Shown: piece after piece, positions 44,324 to 54,298 of the stretch
How the letters are laid out: every line of letters starts with the position of its first letter
Numbering within the stretch: the stretch's first letter is position 1
The notes under the pieces: generated by a model
Database searches by the model: none
What the model was told of the DNA's origin: nothing
The model's input: only the letters and a program-made list of their open reading frames with translations
Position numbers and translations under genes: made by a program
NCBI RefSeq assembly: GCF_900105025.1
Contig: NZ_LT629759.1
Location: forward strand, 1,922,001-1,986,000
DNA length: 64,000 nucleotides
Reading direction: 5' to 3'
Source of the DNA: Parafannyhessea umbonata
GTDB lineage: Bacteria > Actinomycetota > Coriobacteriia > Coriobacteriales > Atopobiaceae

Positions 44324-45397
44324 CTATGCTCGGGCGCGCCCCAGTATCAGCCGCGTCTGGTCAAGAAACACGCGCATCTCCTCCGGCGTGCCCACTGTTA
44401 CGCGCAGCCACGGGCGAAGCCTCTCCGTGTCGTAGTGGCGCGTCAGCACGCCGGCAGCGCGCAGCTCGGCACACCATGCGCGCGCATCCAGGTCCGGATG
44501 CGACGCCAGCAGGAAGTTCGTGCTCGAGGGCAGCACCGCAAAGCCCATGGCCGCGAGCTCCGCGCGTGACGCCTCGCGTGTGCGCACCGTGTCGGCAACC
44601 GTCGCGCGGTAGTACTCCGGGTCGGAAAGCGCCGCGATGCCCACGGCCATGGTCGGCGCGCTCAGGTTAAACGGATTGAATGCAAACTTGATGTCCTCCA
44701 GGTCCTTCACCAGGTCCGCCTGAGCGATGGCATAGCCAATGTGCGCACCGGCGAGGTTGCGCGACTTGCTCATGGTGTGCACCACGATCAGGTTGCGGTG
44801 TTCGCGCACCAGCGGAACGCAGCTCTCGCCGCAGTAGTCCACGTACGCCTCGTCCAGCACCACAAGACGCTCGGGCCGCGAGGCCACGATCTTCTCGACC
44901 TCGTCCCTCCCCAGCGCGATGCCCGTCGGGGAGTTTGGGTTCGCCAGCAGCACGTGGCGGTCGGTGTCGCACAGCGCCGCAACGTCGACGCCAAAGTCGT
45001 CGCGCACGGGCACGTATTCCCAGTCGAGCCCAAAGGTAACCGCGAAGTCGTGGTAGAAGCCATACGTCACGTCCGGAAAGCACACGCGCGCGCCCGGTCC
45101 CATAAACGTCTGCATCACAAAGCCCAGCACCTCGTCCGAGCCGTTGCCCACGAACACCTCTTCCGCGCCCACGCCATACGTCCGCGCCACGGCACGGCGC
45201 AGCGGCATGCAGTACGGGTCGGCATAGCGCCCCAGCCCCTCAAAGAGCCCCTCGTCACGCAGCGCGTCGCGCACGCGCGGACTCGGCGCCACGCTCGTCT
45301 CGTTCGCGTTCAGCTTCACGTACGTGCGGTCCTTCGGCTGCTCGCCGGGTCGGTATGGACACGCGTTCGCAAAGCGACTTGCAAGAAACTCGCTCAT
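44324..45397 (-). CDS. hisC: histidinol-phosphate aminotransferase-like protein
   Basis: 357 residues from MSEFLASRFA (GGGGAGGAG upstream). Fold-type I PLP enzyme with LNANETSVAPSP, NPNSPTGIAL, the Asp/Tyr pair VVLDEAYVDY and the PLP lysine in HTMSKSRNLAGAHIGY. This pattern is characteristic of HisC, although related enzymes act on other imidazole or aromatic substrates. No other his genes are in the window, so a role in histidine synthesis is probable but not certain. Confidence 0.88.
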   Translation of the reverse strand: MSEFLASRFANACPYRPGEQPKDRTYVKLNANETSVAPSPRVRDALRDEGLFEGLGRYADPYCMPLRRAVARTYGVGAEEVFVGNGSDEVLGFVMQTFMGPGARVCFPDVTYGFYHDFAVTFGLDWEYVPVRDDFGVDVAALCDTDRHVLLANPNSPTGIALGRDEVEKIVASRPERLVVLDEAYVDYCGESCVPLVREHRNLIVVHTMSKSRNLAGAHIGYAIAQADLVKDLEDIKFAFNPFNLSAPTMAVGIAALSDPEYYRATVADTVRTREASRAELAAMGFAVLPSSTNFLLASHPDLDARAWCAELRAAGVLTRHYDTERLRPWLRVTVGTPEEMRVFLDQTRLILGRARA

Positions 45398-45473
45398 GCT
45401 AGCTCCTCCCCTGGATTCCCGCGCCGCCCGTGCATGCCCCACGCAAGACTTCTGCCACATGGCCGCCACACAC

Positions 45474-45516
45474 GAAAGCGCCTCTTCCCCACACAAAGGT
45501 ACGGGGAAGAGGCGCC
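45474..45516 (-). terminator. terminator after dnaK operon
   Basis: Minus-strand stem GCGCCTCTTCCCC / GGGGAAGAGGCGC followed by TTTCG, between hspR and hisC. Confidence 0.75.
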
Positions 45517-45596
45517 CAGGTAAAACCCAGTTTTTGTAGCGGGCAACAAAGGCCCAGACGGACGAGAAGGGCCCGCCGCGCGCCGGCAACCCAGCC

Positions 45597-46025
45597 TCAG
45601 ACGCCGCGGCCCTTGCCGTTCGAGAGCAGTCCACGCATGACCTGCTCCGGTCCCGCGCCGTCGTAGCGCGCGAGGGCCGTGATCTTCTCCCTCATGCGCA
45701 GCTCGTGGACCTCGTCCTCAAGCTCGCGCACGCGGCGGCGCAGGCGGTCTATCTCCTTGTCGCGCTCCATGGCGCGCTCGCGCATGTCCAGGATCCTCAC
45801 CACACCGGCGAGGTTGATGCCCTCGTCGGTCAGCTTGCTGATGAGGTTCAGCCGCTCGATGTCGCCTTGCGAGTACAGGCGCGTGTTGCCGCGCGAGCGC
45901 CCGGGCGTGACGAGCCCCTTCTGCTCGTACACGCGCAGGGTCTGCGGGTGCATGCCCGTCAGCTCCGCCGCCACGCTGATCATGTACAGTGGCTTGCTCT
46001 TGTCGTCTTCGTCCCTACGCGCCAT
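45597..46025 (-). CDS. hspR: heat-shock repressor HspR (MerR family)
   Basis: 142 residues from the ATG at 46025, which overlaps the dnaJ end by 11 nt. The MerR HTH reads YMISVAAELTGMHPQTLRVYEQKGLV and the wing PGRSRGNTRLYS. A C-terminal coiled coil (ERDKEIDRLRRRVRELEDEV) follows. In actinobacteria HspR binds HAIR operators with DnaK as co-repressor. Being the last gene of dnaK-grpE-dnaJ-hspR, it fits the Streptomyces model of feedback control. Confidence 0.92.
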   Translation of the reverse strand: MARRDEDDKSKPLYMISVAAELTGMHPQTLRVYEQKGLVTPGRSRGNTRLYSQGDIERLNLISKLTDEGINLAGVVRILDMRERAMERDKEIDRLRRRVRELEDEVHELRMREKITALARYDGAGPEQVMRGLLSNGKGRGV

Positions 46026-46989
46026 AGCGTTCCACGTCCTTTCGGTAGTCGCGCCTGTCATTATCCCTCATGACCTGCAGCGACTCCCTCTCCTTGGGCG
46101 TAAGGTGCGTAGGCACCACGACTTTCACCGTGACGTACATCGCGCCACGGCTCCCCTTGTGCTTCACGTCGGGGGCGCCAAGGTCCCTGAACCGGAACGT
46201 CTTGCCGTCCTGCGTGCCGGCGGGCACCTTCAACCTGACCTCGTGCCCGTCCGGCGTGGGAACGTCCACCTGGGCGCCGAGCGCCGCCTCGAAAACGCTT
46301 ATGGGCACCTCCATGCGCACGTCGGCACCGTCACGCTTGAACAGCGGATGCTCGGCCACGTTCGTCGTCACCACAAGGTCGCCGCGCGCGCCGCCGTTCA
46401 TGCCGTACTCGCCGCGGCCGCGGTAGCGGAGCTTGCCCCCGTCCACGGCACCGGCCGGCACCTTCACGGTAAGCGACTGGCGCTCGCCCGTGGAGGGTAT
46501 CGTGTACGACACCTTGCGTTGCGCGCCGGAAAACGCCTCCTCCGCGGATATGTCGATGGACATGGTGAGGTCGCCGCCCTTGACGGGCCTGTTCGATCGC
46601 GCCGCGCCGGGGCCTCCCGCCCCGCCGAAGATGGACGAGAAGTCGAACCCGCCAAACGCACCGTCGCCGTTCCTGATGTTGTCGAATATCTCGGACCAGT
46701 CGGCACCGTTCGCACCCGTCGTGTACGTGTACGTACGGTTGCGTCCGCCCGAACCGCCAAAGTCCGCGCCGGGGATGCCACCAAACATCAGCAGCTGGTC
46801 GTACTCCTTGCGCTTCTGGGGGTCGGAGAGCGTCGTGTACGCCTCGCTGATCTCCTTGAACTTCTGCGCGTCGCCGCCCGCGTCCGGATGGTACTTCACG
46901 GCCAGCTTGCGGAAGGCCTTCCTGATCTCGTCGGCGTCGGCGTCGCGCTTCACGCCAAGGATGTCGTAGTAGTTCCTCTTGTCCGTCAT
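46015..46989 (-). CDS. dnaJ: DnaJ/CbpA-type co-chaperone lacking the zinc finger
   Basis: 324 residues. J domain with HPD (VKYHPDAGGDAQKFKEI). A Gly/Phe-rich segment (about 75-130) and two C-terminal beta domains follow (ITVDI-like MSIDISAEEAF, VVTTNVAEHPLF, RLKVPAGTQDG). There is no CxxCxGxG repeat, so it is CbpA-like (class B) rather than classical DnaJ. Operon position after grpE and before hspR suggests it is the main DnaK partner of this operon. Confidence 0.93.
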   Translation of the reverse strand: MTDKRNYYDILGVKRDADADEIRKAFRKLAVKYHPDAGGDAQKFKEISEAYTTLSDPQKRKEYDQLLMFGGIPGADFGGSGGRNRTYTYTTGANGADWSEIFDNIRNGDGAFGGFDFSSIFGGAGGPGAARSNRPVKGGDLTMSIDISAEEAFSGAQRKVSYTIPSTGERQSLTVKVPAGAVDGGKLRYRGRGEYGMNGGARGDLVVTTNVAEHPLFKRDGADVRMEVPISVFEAALGAQVDVPTPDGHEVRLKVPAGTQDGKTFRFRDLGAPDVKHKGSRGAMYVTVKVVVPTHLTPKERESLQVMRDNDRRDYRKDVERYGA

Positions 46990-47062
46990 GCGAGCTAACG
47001 CCTCCTTCCAAATAGCCGCGCCCGAACCTGCTGGGCCCGGGCGCGTTGGTCAACTTACCTTG

Positions 47063-47836
47063 TTACTCGGCGTCGGCGGCCTTGCCGGGGTCCTTCGCGC
47101 CGCCCTTGGCGTCGGAATCGTCCTCCGCCTTGGGAGCCGGGCGCTTCGGCCCGCCAAAGGTCACCGTCACCATGGCGTTCCTGATGACCTTGCCACCCAT
47201 GGAGTAGCCCTTCTGGTACACCTGGGCCACGGTCTCGTCGTAGGCGTCCTTGTTCTCCTCGCGTCCCACCGCCTGGTGGATCAACGGGTCAAACGGCTCG
47301 CCCACGGGGTCGATCACCTCGACGCCCTCCTTCGCCAGGACGGAGAGCATCTTGTCGTGCACCGCGTTCACGCCGTCCACAAACTGCATCAGGCTCTCGT
47401 TGTCCGCGTCGTTCTTCGCGGCGTGCTCGGACGCGCGCTCCATGTCGTCCAAGACCGGCAGCAGGTTCACCACGAGCTTCTCAGCAGCGCGCTCGCGCTC
47501 GTCCAGGCGCTCCTGGGCCGTGCGCCTGCGATAGTTGTCCCAGTCCGCCTGAAGGCGCACCAAGCGCTCGCTTGCGTCCGCGGCCTGCTTCTTCGCAGCC
47601 TCGACGTCAGCGGCAGCCTCCTCGAGCTGCTTCTGCAGCTCGTCGCGCTCCGCGCGCACCTTGCTTGCGTCCGCCTTGAAGTCCTCGGCGGCAGCGGCCT
47701 CGCCCGCACGCTTCGCAGCCTCCACGCGAGCCGCCTCCTCCTCGGGATCAAGCTCGTCCGTCGCCTTCGCTTCCGGCGCGGCCTGGGCCTCAGTGGATTT
47801 GTTCTTCTCCTCCGCGTCCTCGACTGGCACCTTCAC
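47063..47836 (-). CDS. grpE: nucleotide exchange factor GrpE
   Basis: 257 residues, longer than usual (about 190) because of an Ala/Glu-rich first 70 residues. A long dimerisation coiled coil is followed by the GrpE domain: RLQADWDNYRRRTAQER, LLPVLDDMERA, and the C-terminal GGKVIRNAMVTVTFG. It lies 81 nt after dnaK and 73 nt before dnaJ. Confidence 0.95.
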   Translation of the reverse strand: MKVPVEDAEEKNKSTEAQAAPEAKATDELDPEEEAARVEAAKRAGEAAAAEDFKADASKVRAERDELQKQLEEAAADVEAAKKQAADASERLVRLQADWDNYRRRTAQERLDERERAAEKLVVNLLPVLDDMERASEHAAKNDADNESLMQFVDGVNAVHDKMLSVLAKEGVEVIDPVGEPFDPLIHQAVGREENKDAYDETVAQVYQKGYSMGGKVIRNAMVTVTFGGPKRPAPKAEDDSDAKGGAKDPGKAADAE

Positions 47837-47917
47837 GTCACCCTCCTTCGGGAATCCCCCAAGGGGCGGCCCTCAGACCGCCCCTCGGATAGCTATTGTT
47901 CGCTCAACGCGACGAGC

Positions 47918-49825
<1,908 letters not shown>

Positions 49826-49931
49826 GGTGTAGTTCCTTTCCCTGTCTCCCAAGGACGGCCATGCCGGCTTCGGGACGTTCTATCCTCGTTGTACAATCCT
49901 CATTGTTCCCATGCGTTTTGATTCTATACAT

Positions 49932-49956
49932 AATCTAAGTCCTCACACATTAGATT
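49932..49956. promoter_or_regulatory. heat-shock inverted repeat upstream of dnaK
   Basis: Perfect AATCTAA-N11-TTAGATT. On the minus strand TGTATAGA lies directly after it as a -10, so the repeat covers the -35 region, a good place for HspR. It shares flanking sequence with the clpB copy (CATTGTTCCC, TATACA). Confidence 0.65.
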
Positions 49957-50127
49957 TTTTGAAATTTGCGCTATAGGGTTCGGTCACGGGGGCAGCGTTT
50001 CTCGCCCCGCGACATCTACGCAGGTAAACGCCGCTGTTTGACCGCAGGTGCCCCCAAGTGGGACCATCGGTCCCAAGCCAAAAACTCATGTGGCGCCCCT
50101 GTGGAGGCCACAGAAGTGGAGAAGATC

Positions 50128-50697
50128 ATGAAGCTCCTGATTGCGTCTGACATCCATGGCGCGGCCCAGTGGTGCGCGCGCCTCATGGACGCCATCGACG
50201 CCGAGCAGCCGGACCGCGTCGTCCTTCTGGGCGACCTCCTGTACCACGGGCCCCGCAACGACCTCCCGGCGGACTACGCCCCGAAGGAGGTCATCGCGAT
50301 GCTTAACGGGATCGCGGACCGCGTCATCTGCGTGCGCGGCAACTGCGAGGCGGAGGTCGACCAGATGGTGCTGGACTTCCCGTGCATGGCGGACTACGAC
50401 GTGCTGTGGGACCCCCAGGCGCCAAACCCGCAGGCCGCGGGCGCGGGGCGCGAGCTCTTCCTCACGCACGGCCACGTGTGGGGTCCGGGCATCCACAACT
50501 CCATCGACCGCATGCCCACGCTTCCGGCCGGCGCCGCGATCGTCTATGGCCACACGCATAAGAAAGTGAACCAGCAAAGCGAGGCGAACCCCGCCGTGTG
50601 GTGCTTCAACCCCGGCAGCGTGGGCATCCCCAAGGATGGCTCGCACAGCTTTGGCATCTACCAAGACGGCAGCTTCGAGCACCGCATCCTGGAATAG
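50128..50697 (+). CDS. YfcE-type metallophosphodiesterase
   Basis: 189 residues from MKLLIASDIHG (GGAG upstream). Calcineurin-like fold with SDIHG (7-11), VVLLGDLLYHG, CVRGNCE (GNCD/GNHE position), LTHGH and YGHTHKKV. All metal-binding residues are present. YfcE relatives hydrolyse artificial phosphodiesters; the natural substrate is unknown. It is divergent from dnaK and ends at a motif-rich terminator. Confidence 0.92.
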   Translation: MKLLIASDIHGAAQWCARLMDAIDAEQPDRVVLLGDLLYHGPRNDLPADYAPKEVIAMLNGIADRVICVRGNCEAEVDQMVLDFPCMADYDVLWDPQAPNPQAAGAGRELFLTHGHVWGPGIHNSIDRMPTLPAGAAIVYGHTHKKVNQQSEANPAVWCFNPGSVGIPKDGSHSFGIYQDGSFEHRILE

Positions 50698-50705
50698 CGC
50701 CACAT

Positions 50706-50750
50706 CAGGCGAGAAGGACCAGCGACCATGGCCGCCAGTCCTTCTCGCCT
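50706..50750 (+). terminator. terminator after the phosphodiesterase gene
   Basis: Arms CAGGCGAGAAGGAC and GTCCTTCTCGCCTG are followed by GTTGTTT on the plus strand. The arms are themselves variants of the recurring GGCGAGAAG motif. Confidence 0.75.
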
Positions 50751-50824
50751 GCGTTGTTTACTTTCTTGGACGCCCATGCGGGCGCCGGGCCGGCGTGCTA
50801 CGCCTCGCCTCCAGAACCCCGGTG

Positions 50825-51487
50825 CTAGCCATCCAGTCCGTACTGCGCCTTAGAACTGACGCTTCCGTCGGTGAACGTGATCGACGCACTGGACCCAATG
50901 GACTCGCCGGTCCAGTTGTAGAGCTGGGAGGTGTGGCCGGAGATCTTGGTATCGCTCTGGAGCTCTCCGTCGCCGCCCATAATGTCCTTGACCTGGTCAT
51001 ACGTCATGCCAGTCTGCACCTGGTTGTACTTGTCCATCGTAGCTTTCGCGGCGGACTGATCGTTCACGCCAAACTGGGCCTTGTTAACGACTTGGTCGTT
51101 CTGGAACGTGACGTTTGCGACGCCAAAGCCGTCGGACTTCCACTCGTAAATCGTCGTGGTTATGTCGCCCACCTGGTTGGTGGTCTGCTCGGTTCCATCG
51201 GAGCCGATGATCTGCTTCACCTGCTCGTAGCTCATACCGTTCTCGATCTTCTTGAACTTGTCTGCATTGATCTTCGTATCGTCAGACGAGTCCGAACCGC
51301 CCTTCTTGGTGTTCGTGGTGCCAGAGGTGGCAGTGGCAGACTCCCCGCCCTTGTCGCTCGACTTGCTTCCAGATCCACCGCTCGCGCAAGCCCCGGCCAC
51401 CGCGATGATCGCGACGATGACAACTACCAGCAGAAGCTTGTGCCCCTTCTTCTTTGGGGCGCCGTCCGTGTCGCTCTTCCTCGACAT
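50825..51487 (-). CDS. repeat lipoprotein (DUF3862/BLIP-like)
   Basis: 220 residues. N-terminal signal (LLLVVVIVAIIAVAGAC) with a weak lipobox ending in Cys34, then a Ser/Gly/Thr-rich linker. Two tandem repeats of about 70 residues follow: DKFKKIENGMSYEQVKQIIG... and DKYNQVQTGMTYDQVKDIMG.... The GMxYxQVKxIxG pattern is typical of small BLIP/SmpA-fold domains. It probably sits on the outer face of the membrane; the ligand is unknown. A 17-bp palindrome (CTCTGCTG-G-CAGCAGAG, 51621-51637) lies upstream and may be an operator. Confidence 0.8.
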   Translation of the reverse strand: MSRKSDTDGAPKKKGHKLLLVVVIVAIIAVAGACASGGSGSKSSDKGGESATATSGTTNTKKGGSDSSDDTKINADKFKKIENGMSYEQVKQIIGSDGTEQTTNQVGDITTTIYEWKSDGFGVANVTFQNDQVVNKAQFGVNDQSAAKATMDKYNQVQTGMTYDQVKDIMGGDGELQSDTKISGHTSQLYNWTGESIGSSASITFTDGSVSSKAQYGLDG

Positions 51488-51783
51488 TGTTGCTCCAATT
51501 CTCCCGAATCCAACAGGGCGCCGGCGTCGCGGCTCCCATGGCGTTGGGCACCTTTTCGGCCCTCGCGCTTAACCAGGTGCCGACGCACGACCGATGTTAG
51601 GTTTCGGGAAGAGCAAAGTCCTCTGCTGGCAGCAGAGTCGGGCAAATTTCGTCACGTGAGGCGGCTACATTGGGCGCGCCTAGCGGTACGAATGCCTTTC
51701 TTTTCATATTTTATGTTCTAGAGCTTCCCAGGCGACGTCGCTTGAGGACCACCTTCTTCGCACGAAGTTTCGCCTTGGACCAT

Positions 51784-53178
51784 TTAGCCGACAATCGCAA
51801 CCGCCACGATATCCAACGCAAACAGCGCCGCCAGCCACAGCAGATGCATGCCCTCCCGACGCACTAGCACGCTCACACGCCCGTCTGTTCGGTCGTATCG
51901 CCCCAGCCGAAGCAGGCAGCACACGGGCTCCCAGCCAAAGGCAAATGCAACCCACACGGCCAGGCCAACCCCCAACACTGCGGAGTATTGTCCGTATGCA
52001 ACCGTTGGCCTAAACACCATGTACCAGCAAGAAACTGCCAACAGAACGGTACTGAACGCCACGAACGCGGCGAGAAGAACGCAGGCCGCCTTCGTCCCGG
52101 CCCCTGCGGCACGAAACGCCATCCAGAGGTCCCGGGCGCGGACATGTTCGACGAGCCGCGCATCCCGGTCGCGTAGGGCCCGCGCATCGACAGCGGTGCC
52201 CGCGACATCTGCGGCATGCGCGTCACCCGCACGAGCCGCGTCGCCCGCGACGCCATAGCTCACGGCAGAAGCCGCGGGCTCAACTCGCGTCGAATCCACG
52301 CCAGCAATCGTTGCGGCAAGCGCACGCTCGAGCTCGCCTGCGGACTGATAGCGGGCGGAAGGCTCGAAGGCCGTTGCCTTTTTGATTACCTTGCGCAGGG
52401 CCGGCGACACAAGCGGAGACTCCTGTGCCGCAGAGCCGAACGAAGCGTCTGCCGGGTCCGCCGCCGTAAGCGCGTATGCCAACACGCGGCCAAGCGAAAA
52501 AACGTCCGACCTTGCGTCTGTCTGCGCAAACCCATACTGCTCCGGCGCCGCGAAGCCCCACGTACCAAGGCGCGTGGTATCGTGCGAGGCGCCGTCCACG
52601 CGCATGCGAGCAATCCCCAGGTCGATGAGGTGCGCGCCGTCCGCGGCCACCACCACGTTTCCAGGCGCGATGTCCCGGTGTACCACGCCCGCCGCGTGCA
52701 GCGGCGCAAGCGCCTGGCACAACTGCCGCGCCAGCGCCACCGCACACCCCGGCGCCAGCGGCCCCCGCTCCCGCACAAGCTCGCGCAGAGTGGGCCCCTC
52801 CACATAGTCGTACACCGCCACGAGCGCATCTGGCAGCCGGTACAGCTCGCGCACGTGCGGCAGCCGAGAAACGCCGGCCGCCTTGGCCGCCGGCACCGCC
52901 GTGGCCTCGCCGTGCGCACCCGCCGCATCACACGCATCCGCGAGCTCCGCCACCTGCAGCGCGCGCCACGCGGACTCGTTCGCAAGCGGCGCCGGCATGC
53001 ACTTGCGCACCAGCAGCACGGGCTCGCCGGGTCGCGGCTCGCGACGTGCCACAAGCTCCGTCGTTCCACCGTCGCCCTGCGCCAGCACGCGCACGGGCAC
53101 AAACGAGTCGTCCAGATCCATCGCAGCCAGCAGCGCCTGGTCGTCCGGGTCAGCCAACATCGAATCGATCGCCGGCAT
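51784..53178 (-). CDS. membrane-anchored serine/threonine protein kinase
   Basis: 464 residues; the ATG at 53178 overlaps the HTH stop (TGATG). Hanks-type motifs: Gly loop QGDGG near 34, VAIK-lysine K59, HRD at 167-169, N174, DLG at 186-188 in place of DFG, and APE at 211-213. After the kinase domain (to about 285) comes an Ala/Asp-rich linker and three predicted membrane spans (about 364-388, 398-417, 444-463). No PASTA or other sensor domain is attached. Coupling to the upstream HTH gene suggests it acts on or with it. Confidence 0.85.
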   Translation of the reverse strand: MPAIDSMLADPDDQALLAAMDLDDSFVPVRVLAQGDGGTTELVARREPRPGEPVLLVRKCMPAPLANESAWRALQVAELADACDAAGAHGEATAVPAAKAAGVSRLPHVRELYRLPDALVAVYDYVEGPTLRELVRERGPLAPGCAVALARQLCQALAPLHAAGVVHRDIAPGNVVVAADGAHLIDLGIARMRVDGASHDTTRLGTWGFAAPEQYGFAQTDARSDVFSLGRVLAYALTAADPADASFGSAAQESPLVSPALRKVIKKATAFEPSARYQSAGELERALAATIAGVDSTRVEPAASAVSYGVAGDAARAGDAHAADVAGTAVDARALRDRDARLVEHVRARDLWMAFRAAGAGTKAACVLLAAFVAFSTVLLAVSCWYMVFRPTVAYGQYSAVLGVGLAVWVAFAFGWEPVCCLLRLGRYDRTDGRVSVLVRREGMHLLWLAALFALDIVAVAIVG

Positions 53179-53666
53179 CACTCCACGGCTCCCGCGCCGT
53201 CGGCACCGATGGTCTTCTCGCCCAGGCGGAAGAGCTCGTCGTCGCACTCGAATTGCGTGTAGCCGTGCTCCAGGCAGAAGATGATCACGGCGTCGCGACG
53301 GACCTTGCAGTACAGCTCGGAGTGGCCGGCACGGCGCAGCAGGCGCTGGGCCTCGCGCAGGCTGCAGCCAAGGCCAAACGCAAGGGCGATGGCCGTGTCT
53401 CGGCTGGGACGGCGCGCGCCCTGGAACACCTGGTATCCAAACGAGGGACTCACGTCGCACGCGCGCAGCACGTCCGCGCGCGTGCGGCCCTTCTGCTGCA
53501 GAAGGCTGCGCAGATAGGCGGCAAAATCGCGCTCGCCCACCTGCGTCTGGTCCAGATACTCCTGCGGCGTGGCGCTCGCGAGCAGGCGGGCCAGAAGCTC
53601 CTCCGTAAGGGGCTCGTGGTCCGCGGCGCCCGCCGCACCCGTCGCGCCCGGGCCCGCGCTAGGCAA
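53178..53666 (-). CDS. XRE-like HTH regulator coupled to kinase
   Basis: About 162 residues. The start is uncertain: TTG at 53666 after GGGAGG is the best choice and overlaps the iorB end. Residues about 50-120 form a Cro/CI-like helix-turn-helix (RADVLRACDVSPSFGYQVFQGARRPSRDTAIALAFGLG), followed by REAQRLLRRAGHSELYCKVRRDAVIIFCLEHGY. Its stop overlaps the kinase start by one base. I infer a regulatory pair; the target is unknown. Confidence 0.75.
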   Translation of the reverse strand: MPSAGPGATGAAGAADHEPLTEELLARLLASATPQEYLDQTQVGERDFAAYLRSLLQQKGRTRADVLRACDVSPSFGYQVFQGARRPSRDTAIALAFGLGCSLREAQRLLRRAGHSELYCKVRRDAVIIFCLEHGYTQFECDDELFRLGEKTIGADGAGAVE

Positions 53667-54297
53667 GGGCCGCCTCCCGGCCAAGGGCAAACGCCTTGAG
53701 GTTCGCGTCCACGGTCTTGGGCGGTACGCGACGGCGGATGGCGTCCTCCCACTCCTCGCGCGAAAACGGCAGCGCCGTGGAAAGCGCGCCCACCAGCACC
53801 ACGTTGGTGGAGCGGGGGCTGCCCGCCTCGCGCGCGATGGCGCCGGCGTTCATGCGCGTGGCGCCCAGCGCGTCCAGGCGCCGGTCAACGTTCTGCGGCA
53901 TGGTTGCGTTTCCTATGTTCACGGGCACGGGGGTGATCGTCTCGTCGTTCACAAAGAGGCGCCCTCCCTCGCGCAGGAACTGCTGGTTGCGCAGGGCCTC
54001 CATCGCCTCGAACGCCACCAGGACGTCCGCGGTGCCCGGGTCGCAGATCATGCTGTCCACCTTCTGGCCCATGCGGATGATCGTGCTGACCGATCCGCCG
54101 CGCTGGCTCATGCCGTGGATCTCGGACACCTTTACGTCCAGGCCGGCCTCGCTCGCGCACATGGCCAGGATGTTGCCGGCAAGGATCGTGCCCTGCCCGC
54201 CCACGCCCACCAGCAGGACGGTCATGGTCTTCTCCAACGTGACGCGCTTGCCAAGCTCGATGGTCGAGGCCTCGGCGGATGCGGTTGCGTGTGGCAT
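53659..54297 (-). CDS. iorB: indolepyruvate ferredoxin oxidoreductase, beta subunit
   Basis: 212 residues from MPHATASAEAS, whose GAGGAG site lies in the iorA end. The pyruvate-ferredoxin gamma-type domain begins MTVLLVGVGGQGTILAGNIL and includes SEIHGMSQRGGSVSTIIRMG. It partners iorA, 1 nt upstream, to oxidise aryl-2-oxoacids to aryl-acyl-CoA with ferredoxin. Downstream HTH and kinase genes overlap it. Confidence 0.93.
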   Translation of the reverse strand: MPHATASAEASTIELGKRVTLEKTMTVLLVGVGGQGTILAGNILAMCASEAGLDVKVSEIHGMSQRGGSVSTIIRMGQKVDSMICDPGTADVLVAFEAMEALRNQQFLREGGRLFVNDETITPVPVNIGNATMPQNVDRRLDALGATRMNAGAIAREAGSPRSTNVVLVGALSTALPFSREEWEDAIRRRVPPKTVDANLKAFALGREAALA

Positions 54298-54298
54298 G

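Noticed and set aside
49966-50127. Upstream 54-codon extension of the phosphodiesterase
   Set aside because: The extension overlaps the dnaK control region and lacks a ribosome site; MKLLIASDIHG has one and starts the fold.
51700-51790. Short basic frame (SKAKLRAKKVVLKRRRLG) just after the kinase stop
   Set aside because: It has no ATG or ribosome site and overlaps the kinase end; it only vaguely recalls tiny ribosomal proteins.
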